Source of the DNA: Cytobacillus dafuensis
GTDB lineage: Bacteria > Bacillota > Bacilli > Bacillales > Cytobacillaceae
DNA: 64,000 bases
Direction of reading: 5' to 3'
Assembly (NCBI RefSeq): GCF_007995155.1
Contig: NZ_CP042593.1
Location: 2,894,001 to 2,958,000, forward strand
This document shows, in pieces, positions 25,674 through 33,554 of the stretch (its first letter is position 1; each line of letters starts with the position of its first letter). Under the pieces are notes generated by a model. That model did no database searches. It was given only the letters and a program-made list of their open reading frames with translations, and was not told the origin of the DNA. The translations under genes and the position numbers were made by a program.

Positions 25674-27353
25674 TTAAATGGCTTTATATAGGTAGATTTT
25701 CCACGCAGAGCTTTTTGATTCAAAAATTTTTTCTAAATTCAAATCGTTGTCAGATGCATTATCAATAGGGATGGCTGAGAAAATATAAGTGCCTCCCATT
25801 TCCTTAAATGGAGCCATATTAAGTTCAAGGTTCTTCAGCCGCCTTTTTGAATGTTTCTTAAACATATAGTGTTTACCTAGCTCTTTTGTAAATATATAGC
25901 ATCTCCCGCCCCATTCATCAAAATAAGTTCGAATCGTTTTGTTTTTTGCAAGTTCTTTCTCGATAACTCTTCTAAACTGATATTTATAGCTTAATGGGTA
26001 AAAATTATTATAGGTGTCGAGGGTGTAGAATCCGTTATATTGCGCAATAGCAGGATGGATACCAATGCTCGCAACTCGATATTCCTCTTGAGGGATCCCT
26101 ATAAATTCTTTAATATCATTAAATTGCTCCTCAGCAAAAAATTGTCTAACTGTTGGTTTATTTTGAAATATTATCTCTTCATTTGTTAATGAAACAACGA
26201 AAATCTGTGCAGCAATAAAGACTGGAACAGCCCACGTCCAATTTATTTTCAGCAGTATTTTTAAAGAAATGGCAAACAAAACATAAATGACTAGAGGTCT
26301 TAAAAAATGGTAGCGGGCAAAATTGAATGTATCCATAAAATGAAAACGTTCTGTTAATGGAAGCCAGCCTTTATAAAACCAAAATGCATACCATGCAGAT
26401 AAAACGAAATTTAGAAAAAAAAGAAATACAAACTCCTTTTCTTCCTTCCACAACCCTTTTCTAATAACGATAAAAAATGCAATCAGCATAACTGGCAGGA
26501 TTATAATAGTATGTATTGTCGCAACATGAGTGTGGCCAAAAATATAATTTTTGAATGTTAGACGGATACACTGCCAAAAAGACAATCTTGCGTGAAAATA
26601 TTCATCTCTGCTGTTTGGCTCATCATCAAATAAGAAAGAATAAACAAGTCGATATTCTACGATTATATAAATAATGGTCATATAGGCTATTGATAGAAGG
26701 AAGCGCCAATTAAACCCTTTCCTTCTTATTACATCAGATAACCAAAAAAGCCCCATTGCACTTAAAAAAAAGAAAAAACCTAATACGATACTTGAATAAA
26801 GTGGAAGAAGAGTTAGCACAACATAGCTTTTCCACATTTTTTCTCCCTTTCGGATATTCAAGAAAGCCCATAATGCTAAAGGCATTCCAAGTGTGCTTAA
26901 CATACCTGATGGCCAAAAAGGAGTAAATGCAAACGCTAGCGAGGTGCCAATATTAATAGCTAATGTCTCCCATCCTCTTCCTTTAAGAAAATGAGCTTTC
27001 AATAGTAAATACATCCCTAAAAAAGCAACGAATCTTGTTACCGTCTGGCTTAATGCATATGCAACCATAGTTGGAAACAATTCATACAGCCAAACGATTA
27101 AACTGTATTCTGTCCCAAATGCATTTCGAGATAAATATCCATTAATTACTTGCGGAATTCTTGCATGAACAGAACCGGTTAATTGACCACTTTCCGAAAG
27201 AACCTTATACCACGCAAGATTGGAATCTAAATTATCATGAACACGTATATGTGCGTCCTCCCCTAAAATAAAGAGCGGGGATACAAATATAGCTATTGCG
27301 AGCAAGGCAAATATAATGAATCTTTGCTCGACATATTGTTTTTGTTTCAGCAA
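25674..27353 (-). CDS. Polytopic membrane protein (DUF6044/YkoS-like)
   Basis: 559 residues with about 11-12 membrane helices (about 10-400) and a C-terminal extracytoplasmic domain with RTYFDEWGGRCYIFTKELG. The first loop contains RVHDNLDSNLAWYK, an acidic motif like that in GT-C fold sugar transferases. Starts with TTG (ggggtg upstream). Given its partners (GT2, GtrA) it may transfer a lipid-linked sugar to a surface polymer; that is inference. DUF6044 assignment is from memory of the family. Confidence 0.7.
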   Translation of the reverse strand: MLKQKQYVEQRFIIFALLAIAIFVSPLFILGEDAHIRVHDNLDSNLAWYKVLSESGQLTGSVHARIPQVINGYLSRNAFGTEYSLIVWLYELFPTMVAYALSQTVTRFVAFLGMYLLLKAHFLKGRGWETLAINIGTSLAFAFTPFWPSGMLSTLGMPLALWAFLNIRKGEKMWKSYVVLTLLPLYSSIVLGFFFFLSAMGLFWLSDVIRRKGFNWRFLLSIAYMTIIYIIVEYRLVYSFLFDDEPNSRDEYFHARLSFWQCIRLTFKNYIFGHTHVATIHTIIILPVMLIAFFIVIRKGLWKEEKEFVFLFFLNFVLSAWYAFWFYKGWLPLTERFHFMDTFNFARYHFLRPLVIYVLFAISLKILLKINWTWAVPVFIAAQIFVVSLTNEEIIFQNKPTVRQFFAEEQFNDIKEFIGIPQEEYRVASIGIHPAIAQYNGFYTLDTYNNFYPLSYKYQFRRVIEKELAKNKTIRTYFDEWGGRCYIFTKELGKHYMFKKHSKRRLKNLELNMAPFKEMGGTYIFSAIPIDNASDNDLNLEKIFESKSSAWKIYLYKAI

Positions 27354-27520
27354 TCATTACACCCCATGAAGTTGATTCAATAAAAATTTTCTCTATCTTA
27401 AGATGTACCTAGGAAACGAAATTATTCCTTTTTACTTAATTCCTGTAAAGTATAGGGATAATACAACCTTTTTATTTCATTTGAATGAGAACGGAAAGAA
27501 AAAAATAAAGGGGGATTAGA

Positions 27521-28345
27521 ATGATTAAAAACGCGGTTATCCCTGCTGCTGTTTTAGGAACAAGATTTCTCCCAGCAACAAAGGCCCAGCCTAAAGAAAT
27601 GCTGCCAATCGTGGATTAGCCCGCCATTCAATTTATTATTAAAAGAAGCAATCAATTCAGGAATTGAAGAAATCATTATTGTTACAAGAAGAAACAAAAG
27701 AGCAATTGAAAATCACTTTGATAATTCAATTGAGATGGGAGCTACTATTACAGAAAACAGGAAGACTAGAGATGCTCGAGGAAGTACGTTATATTTCAGA
27801 AATGACCGATATTCACTTTGTTAGGCAAAAAGTGCCTTTAGGGCTTGGTCATGCCATATTATGTGCAAAAAATCTCTGGCAATCAACCTTTTGCTATTCT
27901 TTTAGGCGACGATATCATTTATACAACAATTTAATAAAACGAGAACAAGTATTAATAGGCGTAAAGAGGTGCCTCACTCAGAAATAAATATGGAATTATA
28001 GACTATTCAGAGCAAAAGGAAGAATTGTATAAAGTAAGTAGCCTCATCGAAAAGCCCACTTTCGAAGAGGCACCATCCACACAAGAAATAATAGGCAGGT
28101 ATATTTTAACACCGTTATTTTTGACATCTCGAACAAGTGCATCCGGACAAAAATAATGAAGTACAGCTTACCGATGCATTGCATTTACTGCTTAAACACG
28201 AGGACATTCATTCCTATATTTTAACAGTAAAAAGGTATGGTATCGGTAATAAGTTCGTTTTTTTACAAGCCTCTATCGACTTTGCATTTAAAAGGCCTGA
28301 ATTTAAAGAAAGGCTTTTGCAATACTTAAAACAAATTCAATTATT
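27521..28345 (+). pseudogene. galU: UTP-glucose-1-phosphate uridylyltransferase, decayed
   Basis: Start and N-terminus are clear ([30 protein letters not shown]), then an in-frame TAG at 27616-27618 where the family has KP. Next comes a single-base insertion near 27653 before GIEEIIIVTRRNKRAIENHFDN. The frame shifts again around LGHAILCAKN and before PFAILLGDD. Further pieces in different frames are IIDYSEQKEELYKVSSLIEKP, VHPDKNNEVQLTDALH and FLQASIDFAFKRPEF. At least four lesions, so it cannot make GalU. Convergent with galE. Confidence 0.92.
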
Positions 28346-28390
28346 TTCATTCCTGCCACATTGTCTTATGCTTTCCTCACTAAGCCTTTC

Positions 28391-29419
28391 CTAATTAGTA
28401 TGAGTTTTGGTTGGGCGTACTATTGAATATCGTTTGTCATTATAGCCTTCAGGATATCTTTGATGCCATTCCCACGCATCTTTAATGATTTGGTTCATCA
28501 TTTTCTTAGGCTTCCAACCTAATATTTTTTCAGCTTTTTCCGAAGAAGCTACCAATTCTGCAGGATCCCCCTTCCTTCTTTCCCCTATTATCACATGAAT
28601 ATTTTCCCCAGTTACCTCAACTGCTGTTTTTATTACTTCTCTAACTGAATATCCAATTTTACTGCCTAGATTAAATACATTATTTTCACCTCCATGTTGT
28701 AAATAGTTGAGTGCAAGCAGGTGAGCTTCTGCCAAATCTTCTACATGGATGTAATCACGTATACATGTTCCATCCTTAGTCGAAAAATTGTCCCCAAATA
28801 TTGTAACAGAATCTCTTTTTCCTAATGCAGTTTGTAGGACAATCGGAATTAAATGTGTTTCAGGCGTGTGATCCTCCCCTATATCTCCTGTTCCCATCGC
28901 CCCAGCTGCATTGAAATAACGAAGGGAAACGTAATGAGTTCCATAAGCATTCCCCCACCATTTAATCATTCTTTCCATAGCCAGTTTTGTCTCTCCATAT
29001 GGATTAGTTGGGTGAAGTGGAGAACTCTCAATAATAGGTAAAACTTTAGCCTTCCCATATACTGCCGCAGAAGATGAGAAAACGAGGAAATTTATACCGA
29101 ACCTGCCCATCGATTCTAATAAGTTCAAAGTCCCACATACATTTGTATCATAATACTTTAGCGGCTCCTTAATAGATTCTCCAACAAGGGAAGATGCTGC
29201 AAAATGAAAGACAGCCTCAATTCTTTCTTTTGAAAAAACATCTTCAAGGAATTTCGGTGAGCGAATATCACCTTCATAAAATTTTGCATTTGGATGAACT
29301 GCTTTTAAGTGTCCTGTTTGCAAATTATCTATTACGATTACCTCTAAACCTTGCTTCAGCAGAAAATAGACAGTATGTGAACCAATATAACCTGCACCGC
29401 CCGTTACTAAAATCGCCAC
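28391..29419 (-). CDS. galE: UDP-glucose 4-epimerase
   Basis: Short-chain dehydrogenase fold, 342 residues, interconverts UDP-glucose and UDP-galactose. Shows VTGGAGYIGSH (NAD binding, residues 5-15), FAASSLVGESI, SSSAAVYG with the catalytic Ser, NPYGETK with the Tyr/Lys pair and RYFNAAGA. Start GTG 29419 with ggggtg six bases upstream; the frame open to 29434 would include that site. Its partner galU beside it is destroyed. Confidence 0.94.
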   Translation of the reverse strand: MAILVTGGAGYIGSHTVYFLLKQGLEVIVIDNLQTGHLKAVHPNAKFYEGDIRSPKFLEDVFSKERIEAVFHFAASSLVGESIKEPLKYYDTNVCGTLNLLESMGRFGINFLVFSSSAAVYGKAKVLPIIESSPLHPTNPYGETKLAMERMIKWWGNAYGTHYVSLRYFNAAGAMGTGDIGEDHTPETHLIPIVLQTALGKRDSVTIFGDNFSTKDGTCIRDYIHVEDLAEAHLLALNYLQHGGENNVFNLGSKIGYSVREVIKTAVEVTGENIHVIIGERRKGDPAELVASSEKAEKILGWKPKKMMNQIIKDAWEWHQRYPEGYNDKRYSIVRPTKTHTN

Positions 29420-29544
29420 ATTATCACCCCGCATAATATCTTGTAACTCAATTTTCTATATGCAGAGATAATGTCAAGTATTCACTAGCTTTGCTAAACA
29501 CTTTTCTCAAGAGACCGTAATCAGCAAATTTTCAATTCATCAAA

Positions 29545-29578
29545 AGAAAAAAGCCAAGCCCATTTGAGATGCTTGACT
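29545..29578 (-). terminator. Terminator of the DUF2512 gene
   Basis: Minus-strand stem GTCAAGC/GCTTGGC with 11-base loop followed by six T's. Confidence 0.75.
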
Positions 29579-29604
29579 CTCCTTATTCTATGTCAAAAAG
29601 CTTA

Positions 29605-30063
29605 TCACTTATTATTTTCATCATCCATTTTTTTCAATTCTGTTCTATTAGGTGTCAGTTCTTCTGAAGCTTCGGTCTGAAATTGCACTTTTAAAGGGTT
29701 AATCGTGCTAATTTGTGTATTATTAATAACTTGAATCGTCATATATTTGTGAAAGAAGAATTCGAAAATTGCAATGCCTGCTGATGCGATAAGTGACCTC
29801 ATAAATAAGTTATTAGCAAAGGTTAGACTATAGATCATGAGCCAAATGATAAATATGGACATTACAAAATCTGCTAAGGTTGCAACAATATTATTTGTTC
29901 GCGGCAAAATGAGCAAGTCTCCTAAAGTATAGGAAACAAAGACTAAACCGAACGAAACAATGAACACTCCCCAAAAGGACATTCCATAAAATACACCGAG
30001 AATAATATATAAAAGGACAAAACATGAAATAAACTTTATGGCCAATGCTTTAACATGCTTCAT
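29605..30063 (-). CDS. DUF2512 family membrane protein (YndM-like)
   Basis: 152 residues. Four membrane helices (about 8-115: FISCFVLLYIILGVFY, FWGVFIVSFGLVFVSYTLGDLLILP, LADFVMSIFIIWLMIY, SLIASAGIAIFEFFFHKY) and a polar C-terminal tail. The GDLLILPRTNNIVAT loop matches the family. ATG 30063 follows aaaggag by 8 bases. Role unknown; found mainly in spore formers. Confidence 0.78.
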   Translation of the reverse strand: MKHVKALAIKFISCFVLLYIILGVFYGMSFWGVFIVSFGLVFVSYTLGDLLILPRTNNIVATLADFVMSIFIIWLMIYSLTFANNLFMRSLIASAGIAIFEFFFHKYMTIQVINNTQISTINPLKVQFQTEASEELTPNRTELKKMDDENNK

Positions 30064-30085
30064 ATTATCATCTCCTTTTATTTTA

Positions 30086-30418
30086 TTATGTTTTTCTATT
30101 ATCTTGCTTATCATTCATTGATCGATATAATTGCGTATTCATGCTTCCTTGTACAATATTTTCAAGAAAAAATTCACCAATTAATTTCAAATATTCCTCA
30201 TCATCAAACATTTTTTTGTTTTGCAGCTCCATTTCTGCAAGGCCTTCATAAGTTGACATAAGGGCATATGTATGATCCTTTCCCGTAATGGGTGTTAATA
30301 TGTCAACCCTATGATGATAATTTTCATTACGGTACTTTTTAATTTCCTGTAAATTTCCTATACCTTCTTTAAATTTTTCCTGTTTTATCTCAAAGGTCTG
30401 ATAAACAATTACAGACAT
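30086..30418 (-). CDS. Small dimeric alpha/beta barrel-like protein
   Basis: 110 residues beginning MSVIVYQTFEIKQEKFKEG, with alternating strand/helix pattern (YALMSTYEGLAEMELQNKKMF) like NIPSNAP/ABM-type ferredoxin-like proteins. A 6-base ggggg ribosome binding site precedes ATG 30418. It lies 22 bases upstream of the DUF2512 gene and is probably co-transcribed. The fold is inferred by eye; no function can be named. Confidence 0.6.
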   Translation of the reverse strand: MSVIVYQTFEIKQEKFKEGIGNLQEIKKYRNENYHHRVDILTPITGKDHTYALMSTYEGLAEMELQNKKMFDDEEYLKLIGEFFLENIVQGSMNTQLYRSMNDKQDNRKT

Positions 30419-30619
30419 CTTCTGCCCCCCTTAAAACGATACACATTTTTGTTTTATTATTTGCTCGAAAAGCCTAATTATTCACGGTAATTCATTTACT
30501 CAATTAAAGGAGTATTAAATTCTGCTTGCTTAGATCTGTCTCCAAATAGTTGTCGTACAAGCTTTCCCTAAAGAATAGAATTGTACAAATATTTAAATGT
30601 AAATTAGGGAGTTGTTTTT

Positions 30620-31270
30620 ATGGCTATATTCTTCAGTTACATTTTTCTCGGCTTGTCTCTAGCTGCACCGATTGGACCTGTCAATGCTGCCCAATTGGAT
30701 AAAGGTATTAAAAGCGGTTTCTTTCATGCTTGGCTTTTAGGTTTAGGGGCTATGGCTGCGGATGTCATCTATATGATTGCGGTCTTTCTCGGATTCGTAA
30801 ATTTTCTTGAGATTTCTTTCATTAAGATCTTTCTTTGGTCGTTTGGATTTTTCGTACTTGTATATACAGGTGTCGAAAGTATAATAAGTGCCAATAAATT
30901 GATTTCATTTACAAGAAAAAGTGAAGAAGCTGCAGTTAAATCATTTTTTTCAGGCTTTCTGCTTTCCATATCAAATCCTTTGACGATTCTTTTCTGGTTA
31001 GGCATATATGGTTCTGTTCTTGCCAAAACTGTTGCAGAATATGATCAATCGCTGGTTATGATTTATAGTTCAGGGATCATTATCGGACTTCTGCTTTGGG
31101 ATATCACTATGGCAGTAGTCGCTAGCAGTTTTAAAAGATTTTTAACAGGAAAAATCCTGGCTGTTATCTCAATCATTTCAGGTTTATCCTTAATCGGCTT
31201 CGGTATTTATTTTGGTTACCAAGCTATTTTATTACTGTTTTTTACATTAGAAAAACTTGACGTTCGCTAA
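30620..31270 (+). CDS. LysE/RhtB-family amino-acid exporter
   Basis: 216 residues, six membrane helices. The N-terminal LSLAAPIGPVNAAQLDKGIKSG and the central SISNPLTILFWLGIYG are the two family signatures. Exports amino acids or derivatives; substrate unknown. The last nine codons, including the stop, lie inside dispersed repeat copy 2, so the present C-terminus (LEKLDVR) was supplied or altered by the repeat. Confidence 0.88.
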   Translation: MAIFFSYIFLGLSLAAPIGPVNAAQLDKGIKSGFFHAWLLGLGAMAADVIYMIAVFLGFVNFLEISFIKIFLWSFGFFVLVYTGVESIISANKLISFTRKSEEAAVKSFFSGFLLSISNPLTILFWLGIYGSVLAKTVAEYDQSLVMIYSSGIIIGLLLWDITMAVVASSFKRFLTGKILAVISIISGLSLIGFGIYFGYQAILLLFFTLEKLDVR

Positions 31271-31381
31271 GTCCTTTTTGGCGAATGCCTTAGTTTTTCT
31301 TATGCGATCTTATTAGCAAATATTTAATTGATAACACACTTTACTTTAGTACGTTAATAAACTTAAACTTTCCTTTTAGCT
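31247..31381 (+). repeat. Dispersed 134-bp repeat, copy 2
   Basis: Same order of segments as copies 1 and 3, with one extra base in the hairpin loop. It overlaps the 3' end of the LysE-type gene. Two changes (ttgac, gctaa) weaken the left hairpin relative to copies 1 and 3. Confidence 0.88.
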
Positions 31382-31382
31382 A

Positions 31383-31413
31383 AAAAAACTCCACTTTGAT
31401 AACATGTGGAGTT
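31383..31413 (-). terminator. Terminator of the APC permease gene
   Basis: Minus-strand stem ACTCCAC/GTGGAGT followed by seven T's, immediately after repeat copy 2. Confidence 0.8.
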
Positions 31414-31417
31414 ATGC

Positions 31418-32782
31418 TTACTGAGGGTTATATCCTCTATTTCTTTTCCTTTTTTTATTAATATTCATGATCGTTAACACAATCACTATTATCCCGACAA
31501 ACAATAGACTGACAAAAAATCCTGGGCGACTCGATTTTTGAAAAAGTGTTCCGCTTATGGCCAATAAGATCAAAATCATTCCAACAAACCGTTTTACATG
31601 ATCAAATCCTGTTGCTTTTATGAGCTTTGGAAAATAAACGAGGATGAAAAGCCAATTGTATAATAACATTAGCCCTGCTGCAGTAGTGATATACTCATAA
31701 ACAACATCTGGCATGACAAGAGCTAGCACTACTGAAGTAATTAGCCCGCAAATTGTTAAACTAAGCGCAAAAGGAGGAATCTTTAGTTTCCCTTTTTTAG
31801 AAAAAATTTTTGGCGCATCTCCATCCTCAGATAAGGTGACAATCATGCTTGTTACAGCAAACAAGGATGCGGCCATTGTTGAAAAACCAGCTATAATTAT
31901 TCCTCCATTAAAAACATGTGGGAAAAAATTAATATCATATTTTTCGAGAGCAATGACAAAGGGACTTTCATTTGTATGAAACTTGTTTATTGCTGCCAAC
32001 CCTGTTGCTAAGGCTAATGAAATTATGTAGATGCTTGTTAACATCATTAGCATAACAGTTCCTGATTTCCGTACATCCTCTTTATTTTTTAGCCGTGTAG
32101 CTAATATTCCCATAATTTCAATCCCGCCAAAAGCATAAAACCCAAAGATAAGTGCTGACCATAATCCATGCATCCCATTGGGCAAAAATTCTTTTTTATC
32201 AGTCGGAACATTGAAATCTTTTATGCTTCCACCAAATAATCCGAATAAAACTGCAATTGCTAAAAAAATAAACATCATTATAGCTGCGATTTTTATTACT
32301 GCAAAAACATTCTGCGCCTTTTCAAATCCCTTCGTCCCAATAACTACGACAAGCACCCCAAGTACTGCGTAAATCATCGAAAAAATCCACAGAGGAACAT
32401 TTGGAAACCAAAAACGAGTTAGCAGAGAAAGTGCAGTCAGTTGACTCCCTGAAATCAGCATTTCCGAAAACCAATACACCCAGCCGCTGCTAAAACCAGC
32501 CCAATGGCCATACGCTTTCTTGGCATAAGATCGAAACGCACCCTTTTGCGGGTCTTTGGCAGCCATTTTTCCCAAGGCATCAAAAACAATATATGTACCT
32601 AAGGCAGCAAGTACAAATGCGATTAGAATACCTGGACCTGTCATTCTTACCCCAATTCCAGAACCAACAAAATAACCTGTACCGATAATACATCCTACAC
32701 CAATAAGTGACAGCTGCCACCACACTAATTTTTTATTACCCTTCTCATCGCCTTGACAAGCCGCCCGAGCAGGTATCTCCAT
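31418..32782 (-). CDS. APC-family amino acid permease
   Basis: 454 residues, about 12 helices. The first helix carries the unwound substrate/Na site pattern SLIGVGCIIGTGYFVGSGIGV, and further family motifs are RSYAKKAYGHWAGFSSGWVYWF and FYAFGGIEIMGILATR. AAT/AGT-type transporter of amino acids; substrate cannot be read off. Monocistronic, with gggagg ribosome binding site, divergent from the cobalamin riboswitch. Confidence 0.88.
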   Translation of the reverse strand: MEIPARAACQGDEKGNKKLVWWQLSLIGVGCIIGTGYFVGSGIGVRMTGPGILIAFVLAALGTYIVFDALGKMAAKDPQKGAFRSYAKKAYGHWAGFSSGWVYWFSEMLISGSQLTALSLLTRFWFPNVPLWIFSMIYAVLGVLVVVIGTKGFEKAQNVFAVIKIAAIMMFIFLAIAVLFGLFGGSIKDFNVPTDKKEFLPNGMHGLWSALIFGFYAFGGIEIMGILATRLKNKEDVRKSGTVMLMMLTSIYIISLALATGLAAINKFHTNESPFVIALEKYDINFFPHVFNGGIIIAGFSTMAASLFAVTSMIVTLSEDGDAPKIFSKKGKLKIPPFALSLTICGLITSVVLALVMPDVVYEYITTAAGLMLLYNWLFILVYFPKLIKATGFDHVKRFVGMILILLAISGTLFQKSSRPGFFVSLLFVGIIVIVLTIMNINKKRKRNRGYNPQ

Positions 32783-32950
32783 TGAGAATCCCTCCCATTC
32801 AAATCCAAATTATTATTAGCTTTAGGCAATTAAATATGTATTGTTAGGCTCGTTTTAGTCTAGCGAATAATGGCTATACGGGAGAAAAGGTTAATTGATT
32901 TCAATGTGTCTTTTGCGAATGATATAGAATTTCATCGTACATTAAAAAGG

Positions 32951-32979
32951 TTGTCAAAATTTAGAGTATGACTTATAAT
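32951..32979 (+). promoter_or_regulatory. Promoter of the riboswitch-RNR operon
   Basis: TTGTCA (32951-32956), 17-base spacer, TATAAT (32974-32979). A transcript from about 32986 would include the whole cobalamin riboswitch. Confidence 0.82.
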
Positions 32980-33044
32980 CATAAAAGTACATATATAGTG
33001 CTATTTTTACAACGTTAACACAATATACAGTAACAAACCAATGA

Positions 33045-33250
33045 ATATGGTGTCGATTAAGACTTAATAGGGAATCTGGTGAGAATCCAGAACTGTACCC
33101 GCAACTGTAAGTGCCATCGAAATAAGTAAATCCACTGTCTATCAAGATGGAAGGGCTTAGAGTAGGAAAAGGCACAAGTCAGGAGACCTGCCGTATTTAT
33201 AGCGTGTTATCTTCTTCGGGAGTTGGGAAGGTAGAACGAGGGTATTTTGA
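33045..33250 (+). promoter_or_regulatory. Cobalamin riboswitch
   Basis: All core blocks are present in order: atagggaatctggtgagaatc, the acccgcaactgtaa block, a ccactgtc block, a gatggaagggc block, and the B12 box agtcaggagacctgcc at 33177-33192. Adenosylcobalamin binding is the established ligand of this class. A strong terminator follows 40 bases later, so ligand should stop transcription of the ribonucleotide reductase genes. Confidence 0.95.
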
Positions 33251-33286
33251 TAGATATTTTATTATCTATGAATATATCAACGTTTT

Positions 33287-33323
33287 TAAAACCCATCCTC
33301 TTTTTTGAGTGATGGGTTTTTTA
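33287..33323 (+). terminator. Riboswitch expression-platform terminator
   Basis: 10-bp stem AAAACCCATC/GATGGGTTTT with T run, placed between the riboswitch aptamer and the RNR alpha gene with no gene in between, as expected for transcriptional attenuation. Confidence 0.88.
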
Positions 33324-33554
33324 TTTAGATGCATATTATTCCTCTAAATCTACCCTTTTATCCCCTCATACCTAGGAATCAGAAAATACAACTTTAGAAA
33401 AGAGGTATGAAATGATCCACTAATTATCATCGAATGGATCTAGCACAATTCATAGAAAAATTGTCCTTTCGCCTGATATCAATCCATAGAGGGCACAACT
33501 TTAGTCGAACTTAATTATCTTTATAAAAAACTCATTTAAAGGGGAACGTTTTTA

